This document shows positions 14,361 to 52,208 of a stretch of 64,000 bases of DNA, in pieces (position 1 is the stretch's first letter; every line of letters begins with the position of its first letter). The notes beneath the pieces were generated by a model. The model made no database searches. It worked only from the letters and a program-made list of their open reading frames with translations, and had not been told where the DNA came from. The position numbers were made by a program, and so were the translations under genes. This DNA comes from Camarhynchus parvulus (taxonomy: Eukaryota > Chordata > Aves > Passeriformes > Thraupidae): the NCBI RefSeq assembly GCF_901933205.1, contig NC_044581.1:6310001-6374000 (forward strand). The letters run 5' to 3'.

Positions 14361-17300
14361 GTGTGGTGTTGGCTGGTGCTCCTGTGAGGTTGCAGTGAGC
14401 AGCCACGGTGTTGTCCGTGTGCTGCACGGGTGATTAGGACAAGGTTAATGACTGTTGTCCATGGCAAGTGTAGACAGATTAACCTTGCAGAGGGTTAGAC
14501 TGGGCCTGCATCCCTGTTGGGGGACACTCTGAAAGGTGGAGAAAGGCTTTAGTTTTCCATTTCCAGCACGGAGAGGGGGAACAGGGTGCATTTTCAGGGG
14601 CTGGGACAGGGAAGTGACAGGGTAGACCCTGGGGCTGAGTCTTCTTCATGTGCAACTTTAAGGTGATTAAAACAGACTGTGCTCTCTGCTGCCCAAGGAA
14701 GAGGGACCCATGATGGTTATCTTACTTTGTGCTGCCTCAAAGATGTAGAACTTCCTACCAAGTTTTCCATCTGTGTTTCTTTTTCCTCTTTTTTTGTTTT
14801 ACCTTTTTTTTAAAAAAGCAGTTTGTTAAAATTCATTAAAAATACTGTATAGTTTAACTTGATGTCATACTGAATCTTTAAAAAACAAAAGAGTTGTGGT
14901 AACTTGGATTTTTAAAGAGCTCTTTAGTTCTAGGTAACTGGTTTTTGCTGTTTAATATGTAGTAAGTTCAGTGTATGCTTTACTGTAGGAGTAAAAGAGA
15001 ATCCAGACAAAGGAAGGCTAATCCTGTCTTTACAGAAGGGCTTGGTGGTGATGGAGGCTGCAGATGTGGGACCAGATGAGGACTGTGGCACTCACCTGAA
15101 CCCTTGCTCTGTTCCTGCCTTGGGCCGTGGTTCCTCTGCTCTTGCCCAGCACAGCTGCCAGGGGTTCAGTGGTCACTGGCAGCCAGGATCAGGGCTTAGA
15201 GCTTACAGAGAGGCTCAGCTTTGCTAGGAGGGCATTGTGAGATAGAGTCAGCTGCAGCCTCCATGGGCGGTTGTGGCTCTGCTGTTTCTTTCTGGAGCAG
15301 CAGAAGAGGGTTTGGAGAAATCATCAGCCGGCTGTGCCCTGCTCTCTTCCCTCCCCAGGAGCCTGGGGGAGCTGCCTGGGTGACTGCCTGGCACTTGGAG
15401 CAGAGGAGCCCCAGGCACAGCTCCACACTATGCAGAGCCATGGGGCTGCCAGATCCTGTCCCCTTTTACAGCTGGACACAGGGACTGTTGGGAGGTATTT
15501 CTCTTCTGCTGAGCAGCTGGGAAAGCCCTGGATATCCCAGTGAGACTCTGCCTGGGATGTGGCAATGGCCAAGCAGTGCCCTGGGCAGAGAGACTCATGA
15601 GGGCTGTGTGCATGGGACCCCATGCCAGGGAGAGAGGGGATGCTGTGGGGAGCTTGCCAGGGGTGAGCCCAGGTCCAGGGCATCAGCTGGTGAATAGGTG
15701 CCTCCAGGTTCAAAACCATCATGGTGCAGGATTAGAACATCATTATTAGCCTGGCTGTGAGTCCATGGGGACGCAGTCTCTTGCTTCATTTGCTGCCCTG
15801 CAAGAGCCCAAACCCAGCTGAAGCCCATGGAGAACATGCAGCTGGAGCTTGCTGTATGGGGTGGGCACTGAGTGGCCACAGAGAGCTTTGGGTATATTTT
15901 TATTGGAGCCTTTTCCAGTTGGAAGCAGCAGTGTTGCCTACAGGGGTAGGGGAAGCAGGTCCATCTCCATTGCTGTGCCTTTAGGTCAGGTTGTGTCCAG
16001 TGAGGTGGGAGGAGGTGGAAGTAGCAGAGGGCACAGGAGTGTCAGGAGCACTGTGCTGCTGTGTGGGGAGGCACAGGCTGGCTGGGAGCTGGTGTCCTTG
16101 GGGCATCCCACTGCAGGGCTCTGCTCACTGCTGGTGTTTCCTTTTCAAACCAAAGAGCAGCTGGGGCCAAAGCCCTTTGGGGAGTAAACCATGTCTCTGT
16201 ACCTGTTGCACTTCACTTCTGGTGTTTATTTCAAGCAACTTTCAGGCTCCTGCCTGTGCTTGGCCTCTTGCATTCCTCACGGCCCTGCAGCACCCCAGAG
16301 TTGCTGTGCTGGAGCTGGTGTGCCATCAGCCCTGTGGCAAGTGCTCGAGGCAGCTCAGGACCTGGTTGCAGCCCACCTGAGCATGCTGAGGGGCTGGGTA
16401 GAGGGGGGTCCCTCCCAAAGGGTTGTCCTTGGCAGGCAGGCTGAGTAGGTGGAGAGGAGGGTTAGGTTGGGCAGAGGTTGTGTGGGTGTTCTCCAGCACA
16501 TAAGTCCTGCTCTCTAGGGCTGCTGTTCCTCTGGCTTCCTGGGTCCAGGAAAAGGTAGTCTGTAACTTGGGCTTCTACTGATCCTCACTTCCTCTGACTC
16601 TGCCTACAGGATGCCTTTAGCTGTTTCATCCCCTTCCCTTCCACAGCTTATACTTTTAAAAGACATTCTCAGCTTCTTTTCTTTGTTCAGTTTTTTCTTT
16701 GTAAGCAGTGGTTTGTTTTTCATTCCTTCTTCCACACTGATTGTGAAGTCTCTTCCTTCCTTCCCACCTCCCTCTGCTCTCCCCAGCCCCAAATTCCTTT
16801 CCCATTCTGAGGCTGGATCCTGGTGATACCAAACCACTGATGGTGAGATCAGGTGTTTAGGACCTGAGTCTTGCTGGAATCCAGTGGGTCCTTCCCCACA
16901 GCAGGCCATCCATTTCACTGGGCAGGGGCAGTGCCTGTGGCCTGGCAGCTTGACATGGGATCCTGCCCATGCTCTGACAAGTGAATCCCAGCCAGGACCA
17001 AGAGCCAGAGCAGAGCTGTAGGAAATGGAGACTGGGGTGAGAGCTGCCATTTCCATCTCCAGGGCTGGGGATTAGGTCAGTGCAGGACTGTCAGACATTC
17101 CTGGGGAGATGTCCTGGCACTGTGGTGGGCTCAGGCAGTGCAGTTGGTTCCCCTGGGAGTGCTGTGGAGCAGCTGTGTGCATCAAGCAGGAGCTGAGCTG
17201 AGTTAGCTGTGGCAGGGACACCCCTGGGACCATGGGAGGCTCAGGTGGCCATGCCAGCTCTCTGGTGAGCAGATGCCATCTCTGCAGTTGGGATGGGAAG

Positions 17301-18099
17301 ATGTTCATGCTCTGGTCTTGGGGCCCATGTGCTGGACTGGGGGACAAAGGGGAAGGCATCCTTTGACAGAGTTTTGGGACTATCTCTCTGCACTCAAGCC
17401 TGCCCTTGCAGGGAGGAGGGAGGAGAACACTTTCTGCACTTCCCTTGGGTATTTACCATCAACTCCAGGCTGCAGCTGAAGCCTGACCATTACAAAATAG
17501 GCAAAACCCTCTTGTTATACTTCAGAGTTTGACTCTTTCTCCATTGGGTGGTGAGTTCACCTGTGGGAAGGTTCCTGTGCATGCAGGTGAAATCTGAGAT
17601 TCAAGAAGGGCAGGCCAGTGAGGTTTGGGGCTGCAGCTCCCCCCAGGCCCAGGTGAGCACCCAGCTTCTCCTCAGCTTCCTCCCCAGCATCTCCTGGCAG
17701 CTGCCCCTGGCACTTTGTGGATGTGAAGATGCTGCTTTCACAGCGTGCCTGGGATGCTCAGTGGGGAGAGCAGGAGCACAGGTGGCAGCTGCAGCGTGGG
17801 CTTGTTTCTGAGTGCCTCCAAGCTGTGGATCTGAGGGACTTCATGGTCAGGGAGATTCCTGGGCGCCTCCCAACCTGTGCTCACGACTCCAGCAGAGTTC
17901 CCAGGGCTGTCAGGAGTCACAGCCAAGGTTGCTGAGGTTTGTGTGGCTTGCAGTGCCTTTAACACTGCTCTCCATGTGTTTCTAAGATGATACTCCATGT
18001 ATGTGTGTATATATATTGTAATAACACATCCCGCTCTTCTGTGTGAGTGTCAAATGGTTTTGCTTTACTAATAAATTTATAGTTATTTATACCTTCCTG

Positions 18100-19090
18100 T
18101 GGGTGTGTAAGGTTTCTGGAGTGGAGGCCATGTGCCAAACGCTGCCTCCTTATCTGTCTTTGTGCTCTGTCTGGCTCTGCTTGGGGTTTTTTTTCATGTT
18201 TTCTTTCTTTCCCCTGAACTTTTTTGAAGTAGAATTGATGGTTCATCTTCCTGGTAACCGGAAGATGCAGGGTACAAGCAGGGTATGAGCAGGTTCCCAG
18301 GGGCTGAAAGCAAACTCAAGCAGAGTATGCTGAGTGGTTTTGCCCCAGCTAGGATTGGAATGATCCCTCCCCAGGTCAAAACTCCTCCCTAGGAGCTTCA
18401 GGGCAGGAGCAGGCAGGAGTCTCTTCCTGCCAGAAGGGAGCAGCTGTTCAGGGGGCAGAAGCTGCTGCATGTTATGCTCTGGGATCCCAGCCCCACATAA
18501 AACTGTTCCAGCTTCTCCTGAGGGTTTGTTTTGCATCCCCCATCCTGTGATAGCAAGAGAGGAGCCTGCTACAGAGCTCTGGGGCCCGGCAGGATGGGTA
18601 CTTGTTGCCCACCCATGGAGCCAGGAAAGGAGGAAGCAGTCAGGGAGCTCTGGATGTGCAGAAACAGGCTGGGCATGGGGCACAGAAGCCATGCTGGATT
18701 CTAGGGTGTCATTGTGGCCAAGATTAAGGGCAGTGGGAAAGGCTGGCAGTGGTGCAGGGCTGAAGGTAAACGGATCACGCAGCAATTGGCAGGCTCAGCA
18801 AGGGGAGGCTTAGCCCAGCCCAGCGCAGATTTGCTGTGGTTGCTGAGGAGCTGGGGCAGAGCTGTGGGTGGAGCACCCTTGGCACATCACCTTGTGTCAC
18901 CCCACGGGGTTTCAGCAGCTCCAGTGCTGCTCCTCTGCACATCCCTGCACCCCCTGCCCATGGGTGAGACGCCTGCCTTCCCCACATCACTGCTGGTGAG
19001 TGCCTGGGTACCTTTGGTGGCTCCAGGGACTTTGAGGCTGCTCAAACCTGTTTGATTTCGGGATTTTTTTTTTTTGCAGCACCCTGCACC
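18100..19090. other. Gene-free interval upstream of CNGB1
   Basis: No exon, RNA gene or repeat family recognised. A minus-strand gene (TEPP/SPMIP8 in mammals) might be expected between ZNF319 and CNGB1, but no convincing exon was found here or in the neighbouring non-coding sequence. Confidence 0.4.
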
Positions 19091-19292
19091 AGAGCCAGGC
19101 AGGCTGCTGGAAGCCGGGGCACTCAGGACAGCTGGGTGGCAGTAATCCCATTTGCAGGCAGCACGGGGCTAATCCCCGCAGAGCCCTGAGCCGATCGGGC
19201 TGGCTGGGGGGGCAGTGGCGAGCTGCAGTGGCCGAGGGAGCTCCCTCCGTCCCAGGGTGGCTGCCCAGGGAGGCCGTGCTGAGCCCGCGCAG
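19090..19292 (+). promoter_or_regulatory. CNGB1: Candidate CNGB1 promoter and non-coding first exon
   Basis: Two TAATCC motifs, the core site of the photoreceptor homeodomain factor CRX, lie 27 bp apart at 19143-19148 and 19170-19175. About 120 bp downstream is the strong donor gcgcag|gtaagt at 19292/19293, preceded by a TGCTGAG half-site of the type bound by Maf/NRL proteins. The arrangement suits a rod-specific promoter and 5'UTR exon for CNGB1, whose ATG is 2 kb downstream. No TATA box is seen. Assignment is inference. Confidence 0.35.
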
Positions 19293-21347
19293 GTAAGTGG
19301 CAGCCTGGGAGGCGAGGGACTGGCTGGGAGCTCTGCAGGGCCACCCCTGCCGTCACAGGGGGCTTGGGGATCTGAAACAGCCGGGGCAGGAGCTGTGCTG
19401 GTCCATGGGGAGTGATGCTGCGCGGGCTGGGTGGTGTGAAGGTTTGATCAGCTGCAGGGGGGGAGGAAAGGCCGCGGTGCTCCCTGCTCCAAATGGGGCT
19501 GTGGGTCTGTGCCCTTGTTGCTCTTAGAAATGAGACCAAGGCTCTTTGCTGGCTGGCAAAAGGAGCTGCCACAGCCGGTGGTGGCACCGCTGGGTGCCTG
19601 CGATGCAGCAGGTGCAGAAGGCTGTAAACTCTTTCATGTCACCGAAGGCAAACCCTGCCTACTTATTCCTGTTTCTTTCAGCAGCTAGTTTTGTGGGGAC
19701 CAACAAATGCTTCTGCCCATTTCTTGTTCTGATCTGGCCGAGGAGCAGCCTCTGCCCTCGACTTTCTTTCCCAGACCAAGGACAGGGATATGGTCCAGGC
19801 TTCTACAGCTGCACAAGCTCGTGGTGATGGAGGAGGAGCCCTTGGCTGACAAGGGGGGCTCGCTGCAGCCTCAGGGGGCTTTCTCCAGGATTGTTTGGGC
19901 TCAGTTGTGTACATGGTGGACCCTGGGCTTCTTTGGGACCTGTGAGAGTGCCACAGCATGGGTGGAAATGCCTCTGCTGCAGGCACTGGCAGCTTTTCCT
20001 TGCTGTTCCCAGGGCGTTCACAGCTCCTTAATCCCTTGTACCCAGTGAGAGATACAAGGTAATTTAATTGATTTCTGGCTGTCAGGCCTCAGGAGGTATT
20101 TTACAGCCACTCTGCCCAGCTGTGGGGTCTGGGGGTCTCCGGGAGAGTGCATGGAGGTGCAGGCAAGCAAAGGGCTGAGGGCACACATCACCCTTCCTGC
20201 AAACCCCAGCCTAGACTTAAGGAGCCAGGCTTTGGAGAGCCCCCAGTGAGCCATCTCAAGGGAACTGAGGATATCCTGCATGCTTGAAAGCTGCATGAGG
20301 GGTTAATTCGAAGAGCCCAGTGCTGAGCAGCTTCCAGCCTCTTCCTGCTGCATGTGGGACTGGGATTGAAACTCCTGTGCAGTCTCCTGGCCGGGCTGGA
20401 AGGAACTCAGGGCTCTGCTTCCTTTTGCCCTTCATAGGTGTGACCTGGGGGCTGTCTGAGGTGCTCCTGAGCCCTTCATTTTGGGCAGAGTGGGATATCT
20501 TTAGAGGGGCATTTTGGGCAGAGTGCAGCCCTTCAGAGGGGCAACAGCAAGTGACACCCCCAGGCTGAGCTGGATGAGAGCCCCCAGCTGTTGTTCAGTA
20601 CCTAAGAAGGGAAATGTGCAGCATCACTTGGCTCTGTATCCCAGCCTGGAGCTGCTTCACAAAGGGAAGGAAGGGGCCAAAAAAGACCAAGCAGTCAGAG
20701 CTTGGACAGCTCTGCAAAATCTCAGTTTTACCTGCCCTATCAACATCACAGCAGCCAGTGCTGGGTGCCTTTGCTGCCCTTGCCAGAGCCCCCAGCAGGT
20801 ACCTGCCCCAGCAGCCACCATGGCCCTGGGGTGTGGCTGAAAGGTGGTGGACCAGAGTTGTTTTGTAGGGACAGAAAGAGGGAATTTGTGTGTTGGAACA
20901 CGAACTTCCTCATAAAAAAATTCTGTTCAAATTACTGTTCAGTTTCCCTCAAATGAAAAATGATGGGGAGAGTAGAGGAACCCTGAGCAGAGATCACAGC
21001 TTCTGTGATCTGTCTGCAATGGCTTCCTAGTGAGGACAGGTTGTGAAAATAAAACATCTAACTGAGGAGCTACCTTCAGGAAAAGCAAGTTTAACTGAGA
21101 TGGTGAGAATAAAACAGAGTGTTTGTTTTGCTCCCAATAACAGTGAGGGATGAAGGTTGAGCAGGGTTTGCTCTGGCTGTGCTGCAGTGCTGTGTTTCCC
21201 AAGCAGGACCTGGAGACAGGACACCAAGGACCTTCTTGGGCTGTTCAGAAGACAGCCCAGTGAGCAGCTGGTGTTCCTGGGCAGCGTGCACCCCCGTGCT
21301 GGGCTCCTGCCAGCTGGAGAGCCCGGGCAGTGCCCGCAGCCAGCGGG
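19293..21347 (+). other. CNGB1: Putative CNGB1 5'UTR intron
   Basis: Sequence between the candidate donor at 19293 and the start codon. Possible acceptors close to the ATG include tgccag near 21314, cgggcag at 21330 and cccgcag at 21339. No coding sequence or known repeat is recognised. Translation could also start in an exon that begins within this interval. Confidence 0.35.
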
Positions 21348-46836
<25,489 letters not shown>

Positions 46837-47890
46837 AACAGCAGCAGGGCCCAGGGCAGGCGTAGGAGTCAGGCGAATGCCTGGGCCAGCAGATTTTTGT
46901 TGTTAATGATTTCCATGAGTGGCTGTAGGTTTTGCTACGTGCTGTGGGTAGGATCTGCCTCTCTCTTCTGCCCAGACCCTCAATCACTGCTGATAAAACC
47001 CTCTGCCATCTGACCCAGAACCATGTAAGGTTTCTCCACTCTGCAGATCTATTGAGCACCTTTATGAATTCCCCACTAAATCTCAGGTCAGCCCTCTTGC
47101 TTTGAAATCTGGCCTTGTGGAGGGAGAGCTATGGAAAAATTGCTTTTTATGGCTCTGGATGGTTAATGAGTGGTCAGACAAAGCATGAAGAATTATTCAC
47201 CTCTGACAGCTGAGTCACCACTTGGCTAGAAACAGCCAAGGGAAAAAAACAACGAGGTTTCTCTGTCGGGCTCAAGGTTGACAGCAGCAGTGGGGAGTGA
47301 TTCATCTGGAAAGGATGTGGGCTATGCTCACAGGCCAAGCTTGATTTGCTCTCAAACCAAGCTGTCATGAGAATGCCAAGCTGTGTCCCCAAGTGCCCAG
47401 ACTGCAAGATGCCTGAGGGCCCCCTCGAGGTGCCAAGACCACCTTGGCTTTGCCACCGGGAAGAATTCTTGCTGGGAAGGTGGTGGGCTCTCCATGACTG
47501 GGGGCTCTTATGGGGAGATTTGATGAGCATCTTTCAAGGATAGAGAAGCACAATCCTGGATGAGATGTTCCTGGAGTTCTTCTCCAGCCTTGGGATTTTT
47601 CTGTGCTGCCACTGCTGGGAGGGATAAACAGAGAACAGGAAGGGAGAACTGAGCTGGTTCCCAGCTGGGAGGGGAAAGAGAAGTGCAGTGAGTGCTCTCC
47701 TGTCCCAGACAGTGTTTCAGAGTCACCCCAGAGCCTGCCATGTTCCAACAAGCATGTACGAGCATGCAGGGGCTCCCCTGCCCTCCCGGCTGGACCTCAG
47801 TGCCATCCTGTTACAGGAGCCTCCTCAAGCCAGGTCTCACAAGCTCTCAAGAGGTCTATAACACACCCAAGATAGCTCAGCTACCTTTGG
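46837..47890 (+). other. CNGB1: CNGB1 3'UTR and flank
   Basis: This sequence follows the CNGB1 stop. No coding sequence is recognised. The first plus-strand AATAAA I found is at 47946-47951, inside an LTR-like fragment, so the true poly(A) site is uncertain. Confidence 0.4.
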
Positions 47891-47894
47891 AGGC

Positions 47895-48155
47895 ATAAAA
47901 ATCAGCAGGATGGCTTCTGTTGCAGTGTTGGAAACAAAAAGGTTTAATAAAAGGCAAAATAACAAAGAGAGAAAAACCAAGCCAGGTGCAAGAGGCTCTT
48001 GCTCCTTGTAAAACACCTCACAAAAGTGATTACTTTCTTTGTTCTCTTCTTTTTCTAGTAAATTGCCCAGGCAGGACTTTTTGGCTTCTGTCCATTTAGC
48101 TATCCTTGAGTTTGGGGTGAAGTCCCCCAGGCCTGTGAGGTGGCTTTTCACCTAA
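47895..48155 (-). mobile_element. Possible LTR fragment, antisense
   Basis: The segments gttgcagtgttggaaacaaa, ggcaaaataacaaagagag, cacaaaagtgattactttct and aaattgcccaggcaggactt resemble an antisense passerine LTR known to me by wording only. It is diverged. A repeat-library search is needed. Confidence 0.45.
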
Positions 48156-48159
48156 TTGA

Positions 48160-51100
48160 GGAGAGAAACTTCTGGGCTCCTTTCCTTTTTGGGGGGACAA
48201 AGGAGAGTTTTGTCACTCCATCAACAGGGGTCACATTCCCATAGCACCCCCATTTCCAGCAGGCAATTTCCAGCCCTTCAGCCACCTCAGACTGGCTCCT
48301 GGCCACATTTCCCACAGAGAGAAGCCACTCTGGTGCTGCTCCTCACCGAAGCCATGAAGCCACTGTCCCAGCTGGTTTTTGCCCAGGGGAAGGCAAACAT
48401 CTGCTCAGCACCCAGCTGATGGCTCAAGGTGCCCCATCTTCCTCCCGCACCACCAGCTCCCTCCTCATCCTCCTCCGAGCCAGCACGCAGCAGAGTGAGC
48501 TGCAGGTGAGCTGAGAGGTGCTGACAAGCAGGGCATGAGGTGCTGCTGGGTGAGGTTTGCAGAGCCTCCCCAAGTTTGGGCTGTCCATGTCCCCACAGAG
48601 AGGAGCCACTTTCCATCCTCTGGAGGAGAAGCTGGGGCAGGTTTTGCTGCAGGGAGCAGCCCTGTCACCGTGGCCAAGGCACTTCCCAGGGGTTCAGCAA
48701 ACGCAGTGAGCAGTGCTGCAGGTTCCACAGGTCTGGCTGTGACACAGGGAAGGGTGGCAGGGCTGCTGTCACCCCCTGGGTGATCCCTCTTCCCACCCAG
48801 GGCTGACCTTCACCTCCTCTGGGATCTTCTTCTGTTGCTTTTTCCCCTCCCTCTCTTGCAAAATGTATGGGTTTCTGTGGCAAAAAAATAAAGCCAGAAT
48901 AGGTGTTAGCATTAGTTAATAATGCCTTGCTTTCTTTTTAAACAAATTTAATGAGCTCCACTGTAATGCAGGAGGGTCTGAAGGATCACATTGCAGGAGA
49001 GAGCCTGCACTCACCCAAACCTCCCTGAAGATTTCTCATCCTCAGTCATTTTTAAGTGGTTTCCTGCCAGGTAGAAGATTTTGGTGGGGAGTGCAAAGCT
49101 GGGGTTTTTTTGCACTCTTTAAATATTTATATAATCAAACCAGGAAACGTGCAAAAATCAAACTGGGGCTCTGATTCACTTCTGTGCTTTAATATTCTTT
49201 AGAAAAAGCTTATAAATAAATAGTGGGCTGTAATTGCTCTCATAATGCACTGTATCTACAATAAACACCATGTAGATTACCATTTATTTGGTGTGGATTT
49301 ATTTCAACATTCCAGCTGTTATTTTGACTTCTTGCTCACTCATGCACTGACAGAGCCAGAAAATCCTCACATGCAGTTCAGATTTCCCAATAAATAATTA
49401 AGAGGCTCAGAGGTCACATAATACTGGTAGTAGAATTGTAATTTGTCTTTAATCATCAATAGGAAGGGAAAGAAACTTTCTTAAGTAGAAAAGATTGCTT
49501 GAAGATCTTAGTTTTCAACAGGCAGCATGAGGTGGTGATGGATACACAACTGGTAATTCTGGAACCATGGGGAGATCTGAAATTATCCTTCTCTGTGATC
49601 TGTTTATGGCTTTAGTTCTTTGGAGAGATTATTCTCCAGGTAATAATTAAGGTCAAGGTAGGGCTAGACTTGCAGGCTGGGCTGGGGAGTTGAGCTCAGG
49701 TCTGTTTGCTCTGCTCTGTTTAGAGATGACACAGGACAGAGACTTCAGTGCCTCTTGTTTGGGGGTTGCCATGGCTTGGATTTCTTCTGTTAATTTTTAA
49801 ATTCCATTCATTTACCACTTTTGCTGTATTTGCAATGGGCTTCCTTTGCCCTGGCTCCAATAAATACCTTGCAGAGGGCACTCATCACTCAGTGTTCCTT
49901 CCACTGCCCTTGGAACATTCCTGATGGGTTTGGTAACACTCCATGTACCTTTGCTGCATTTCTTATTAGCTTTTGCTCGTTCCTCTTGGTGTCCTCAAGC
50001 CTGGGGTCGATCTGATGTGAGATCCTCTCTTCTATTAATGCAGCACTTGGGGAATCTTGACAGGCAGCTGCTTATTGCCATAGAAACCAGGTTTTCTTGC
50101 AGTGATATTTTAGCTGTTGCAGCTTTTTAGTGAAATGAGTGGAATAGAGAAGTGCTGGAGGAAGAAGCAGAGCTTGTCTTTGGAGCTGTAGGAATGTGGA
50201 AGGTTTTGCCTCACTGTCACCAGGAGCTTCTTTACTGAAGGCTTTATATATACTGTTTATGCTTTTATATATGTATTTATTTTTATACTGCGGGTGTTTT
50301 CATATCCCTTGTGGCCTGTGTCTTTCAGAGAACTGATACTGACTCAATGTTCTGTAGGACGTTAGAGAAAACAAATATCTCCCATTAGAAAAATCAGCTG
50401 ACAGAAGGAATAGTACAACCCAGCACAGACATCTGACAGTGGAGGAAGTTGTTTTCCCCTGGACAGAAGCAGGGCAGGTAGCTTCTCTGTATTTATAGCC
50501 AGAGAAATCTTTTAAAAAGATTAAGTGCAATTGCAGGTTAATCACTGATAAGGTTGTAACGAAAGTAAAAGCAAATAAGCAGGTTTGGGGATTAGACTCA
50601 GGTCCAGAAAGAAATTGCAGGATAAATGGAAAGCCCAGTTAAATGGTGTTTAATTAGGAAGCTTGAAATAAAATTAAGCGCTTCAACCTTGAAACCTGCA
50701 GACCTTAGCCAGCAGGACACACTCCTAGTTTGGGAACAGTCTGTAACCCACTTTTTCTGTCTATATATATTTTTTTCCTTTGTGTAGCTGTGCTTTGAGT
50801 GACACTTGCATATAAATCTGTCTGAATCCCTTTTACCTCCCCCTAAAATGGAGCTAATACAAGTCTGGTTTTCTCTGCTCTGAGCACACAGCTCCTTTTA
50901 AGTGCAGTAATGGTCCCACTGGAGTTAGCACCCTGAAAAATCACCAGACCACCTTTTGGAAAGGGGCCACACAGAGGTTCACAACCAATGCATGCCCATG
51001 GCAGCTCCTATTATCAGCAAATGAGGATCAATGACCTTTTCCTTTCTCATTCTTTCCTCATTTACCTGTTCTGGTTTTGGGATGAAGCTTGCCCACTTTG

Positions 51101-51815
51101 GTTCATGCCCTCGGGTGAATGTCCAAGGGGGATCTGTGCAGCATCAGTGGGCTGGGTTTGATCATCTGAAGAACTGAAGCCTAGAAACCTTTGTTCTTTC
51201 ATGCAGTTTTCCCTGCTTTTACAAATCCCTTGATGCATGAGAAGAGCTGGAAGTGGAACAGTTAAAGGCTCAAAACTCTTTTCTTGGATAAACTGGAAGA
51301 AATTCGAGAAGAAATGTAAACAACTGGGGAAGTGAGATATAAATCAGGTTGTGGGGATGCCAGGGAGCACCCCTGCCAGCTCTGGGCTGTGACACCCTGG
51401 GGACAGCCAGCGTGGCCCAGATGGCTCCACAGGGTTTGCAGATGCTCATTTTGCGACCTGAGCTCAGCAGGACGATCCCTGCTCCCTCCCCAGCTCTGTT
51501 TGCCGGCGCTGGTGGGGAGGGCTGGCTCTGCCTCCCGCAGTGGGATTGATTCTGGGGCTGGGGGAGCATCCTGGAGCCCCCAGGGATGATCTGGATGTGT
51601 CCCAGGTGAGCATCGCCTGGATGGTCTGAATCTGCCCCACGGTGAGCATCCCGCGATGCCTCAGCAATAAGCAGAGGAATGAAGACCAGCCAGAGCAGTC
51701 ACTCATTCTAGATAAGAGGCTCTTTTGTGCTGCAGAAATGCCAAAATCACGTGCAAATCCCTCCGCTGCCATGGTTACTGGCCACCGGCAGAGCCGCGGG
51801 CAGGCGAGAGGAGCC
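48160..51815. other. Gene-free intergenic interval, partly AT-rich
   Basis: No exon, RNA gene or repeat family recognised. AT-rich stretches occur at 48890-49460 and 50230-50800. AATAAA-type strings (for example 48887-48892) occur without an obvious upstream gene. Confidence 0.5.
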
Positions 51816-51817
51816 TG

Positions 51818-52208
51818 TGGCGCTGACAGGGCTTCTGCTCCTCTCTTTATAGGGGAACCCCATAAACCTGCATTCTACCCCCAAAAGGGAGGGGAGATGG
51901 CACTAACAGGGCTTCTGCTCCTCCCTTTATAGGGGAAACCCCATAAAAGCTGCATTCTACCCCAAAAAGGCTGTGGCATTGACAGGACTTCTTCTCTTCC
52001 CTTTACAGAGGAAACCCCATAAAACCCTGCCCATAAAAGGAGGGGAGGTGGCGTTGACAGGGTTTCTGCTCTTCCCTTCATAGGTGGAAACCCCATAAAA
52101 GCTGCATTCTGCCCCAAAAAGGAGGGGAGATGGCACTGACAGGGCTTCTGCTCTCCCTGCACAGGAGAAACCCCATAAACCTGCATTCTGCCCCAAAAGG
52201 GAGGGAGG
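51818..52208. repeat. Minisatellite, about 75-82 bp unit, five copies, each with a small hairpin
   Basis: Units begin near 51818, 51898, 51972 and about every 78 bp to 52208. Each reads tggcnntgacagggcttctg, then ctttataggggaaaccccat, then cctgcattctaccccaaaa and ggaggggag. The inner tttataggggaaaccccata is nearly self-complementary. Copies are 80-90% alike by eye. Unit junctions are contiguous, so there are no spacers. Confidence 0.9.

Larger units (their letters stand above)
12672..18100 (+). other. ZNF319: Probable ZNF319 3'UTR and flank with two poly(A) signals
   Basis: There is no coding evidence on either strand. AATAAA occurs at 14061-14066 (acttaaaaataaatctc) and at 18070-18075 (ctaataaatttatag). 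The second is followed by the GT-rich tract cctgtgggtgtgtaagg, as expected for a cleavage site. AT-rich sequence at 14770-14980 would suit a distal 3'UTR. A long 3'UTR would agree with mammalian ZNF319, but the extent is inferred. Two CR1 ends lie inside. Confidence 0.5.

Noticed and set aside
51818..52208. CRISPR-like or other spaced repeat array
   Set aside because: The units are contiguous with no unique spacers, in vertebrate DNA. It is a minisatellite.
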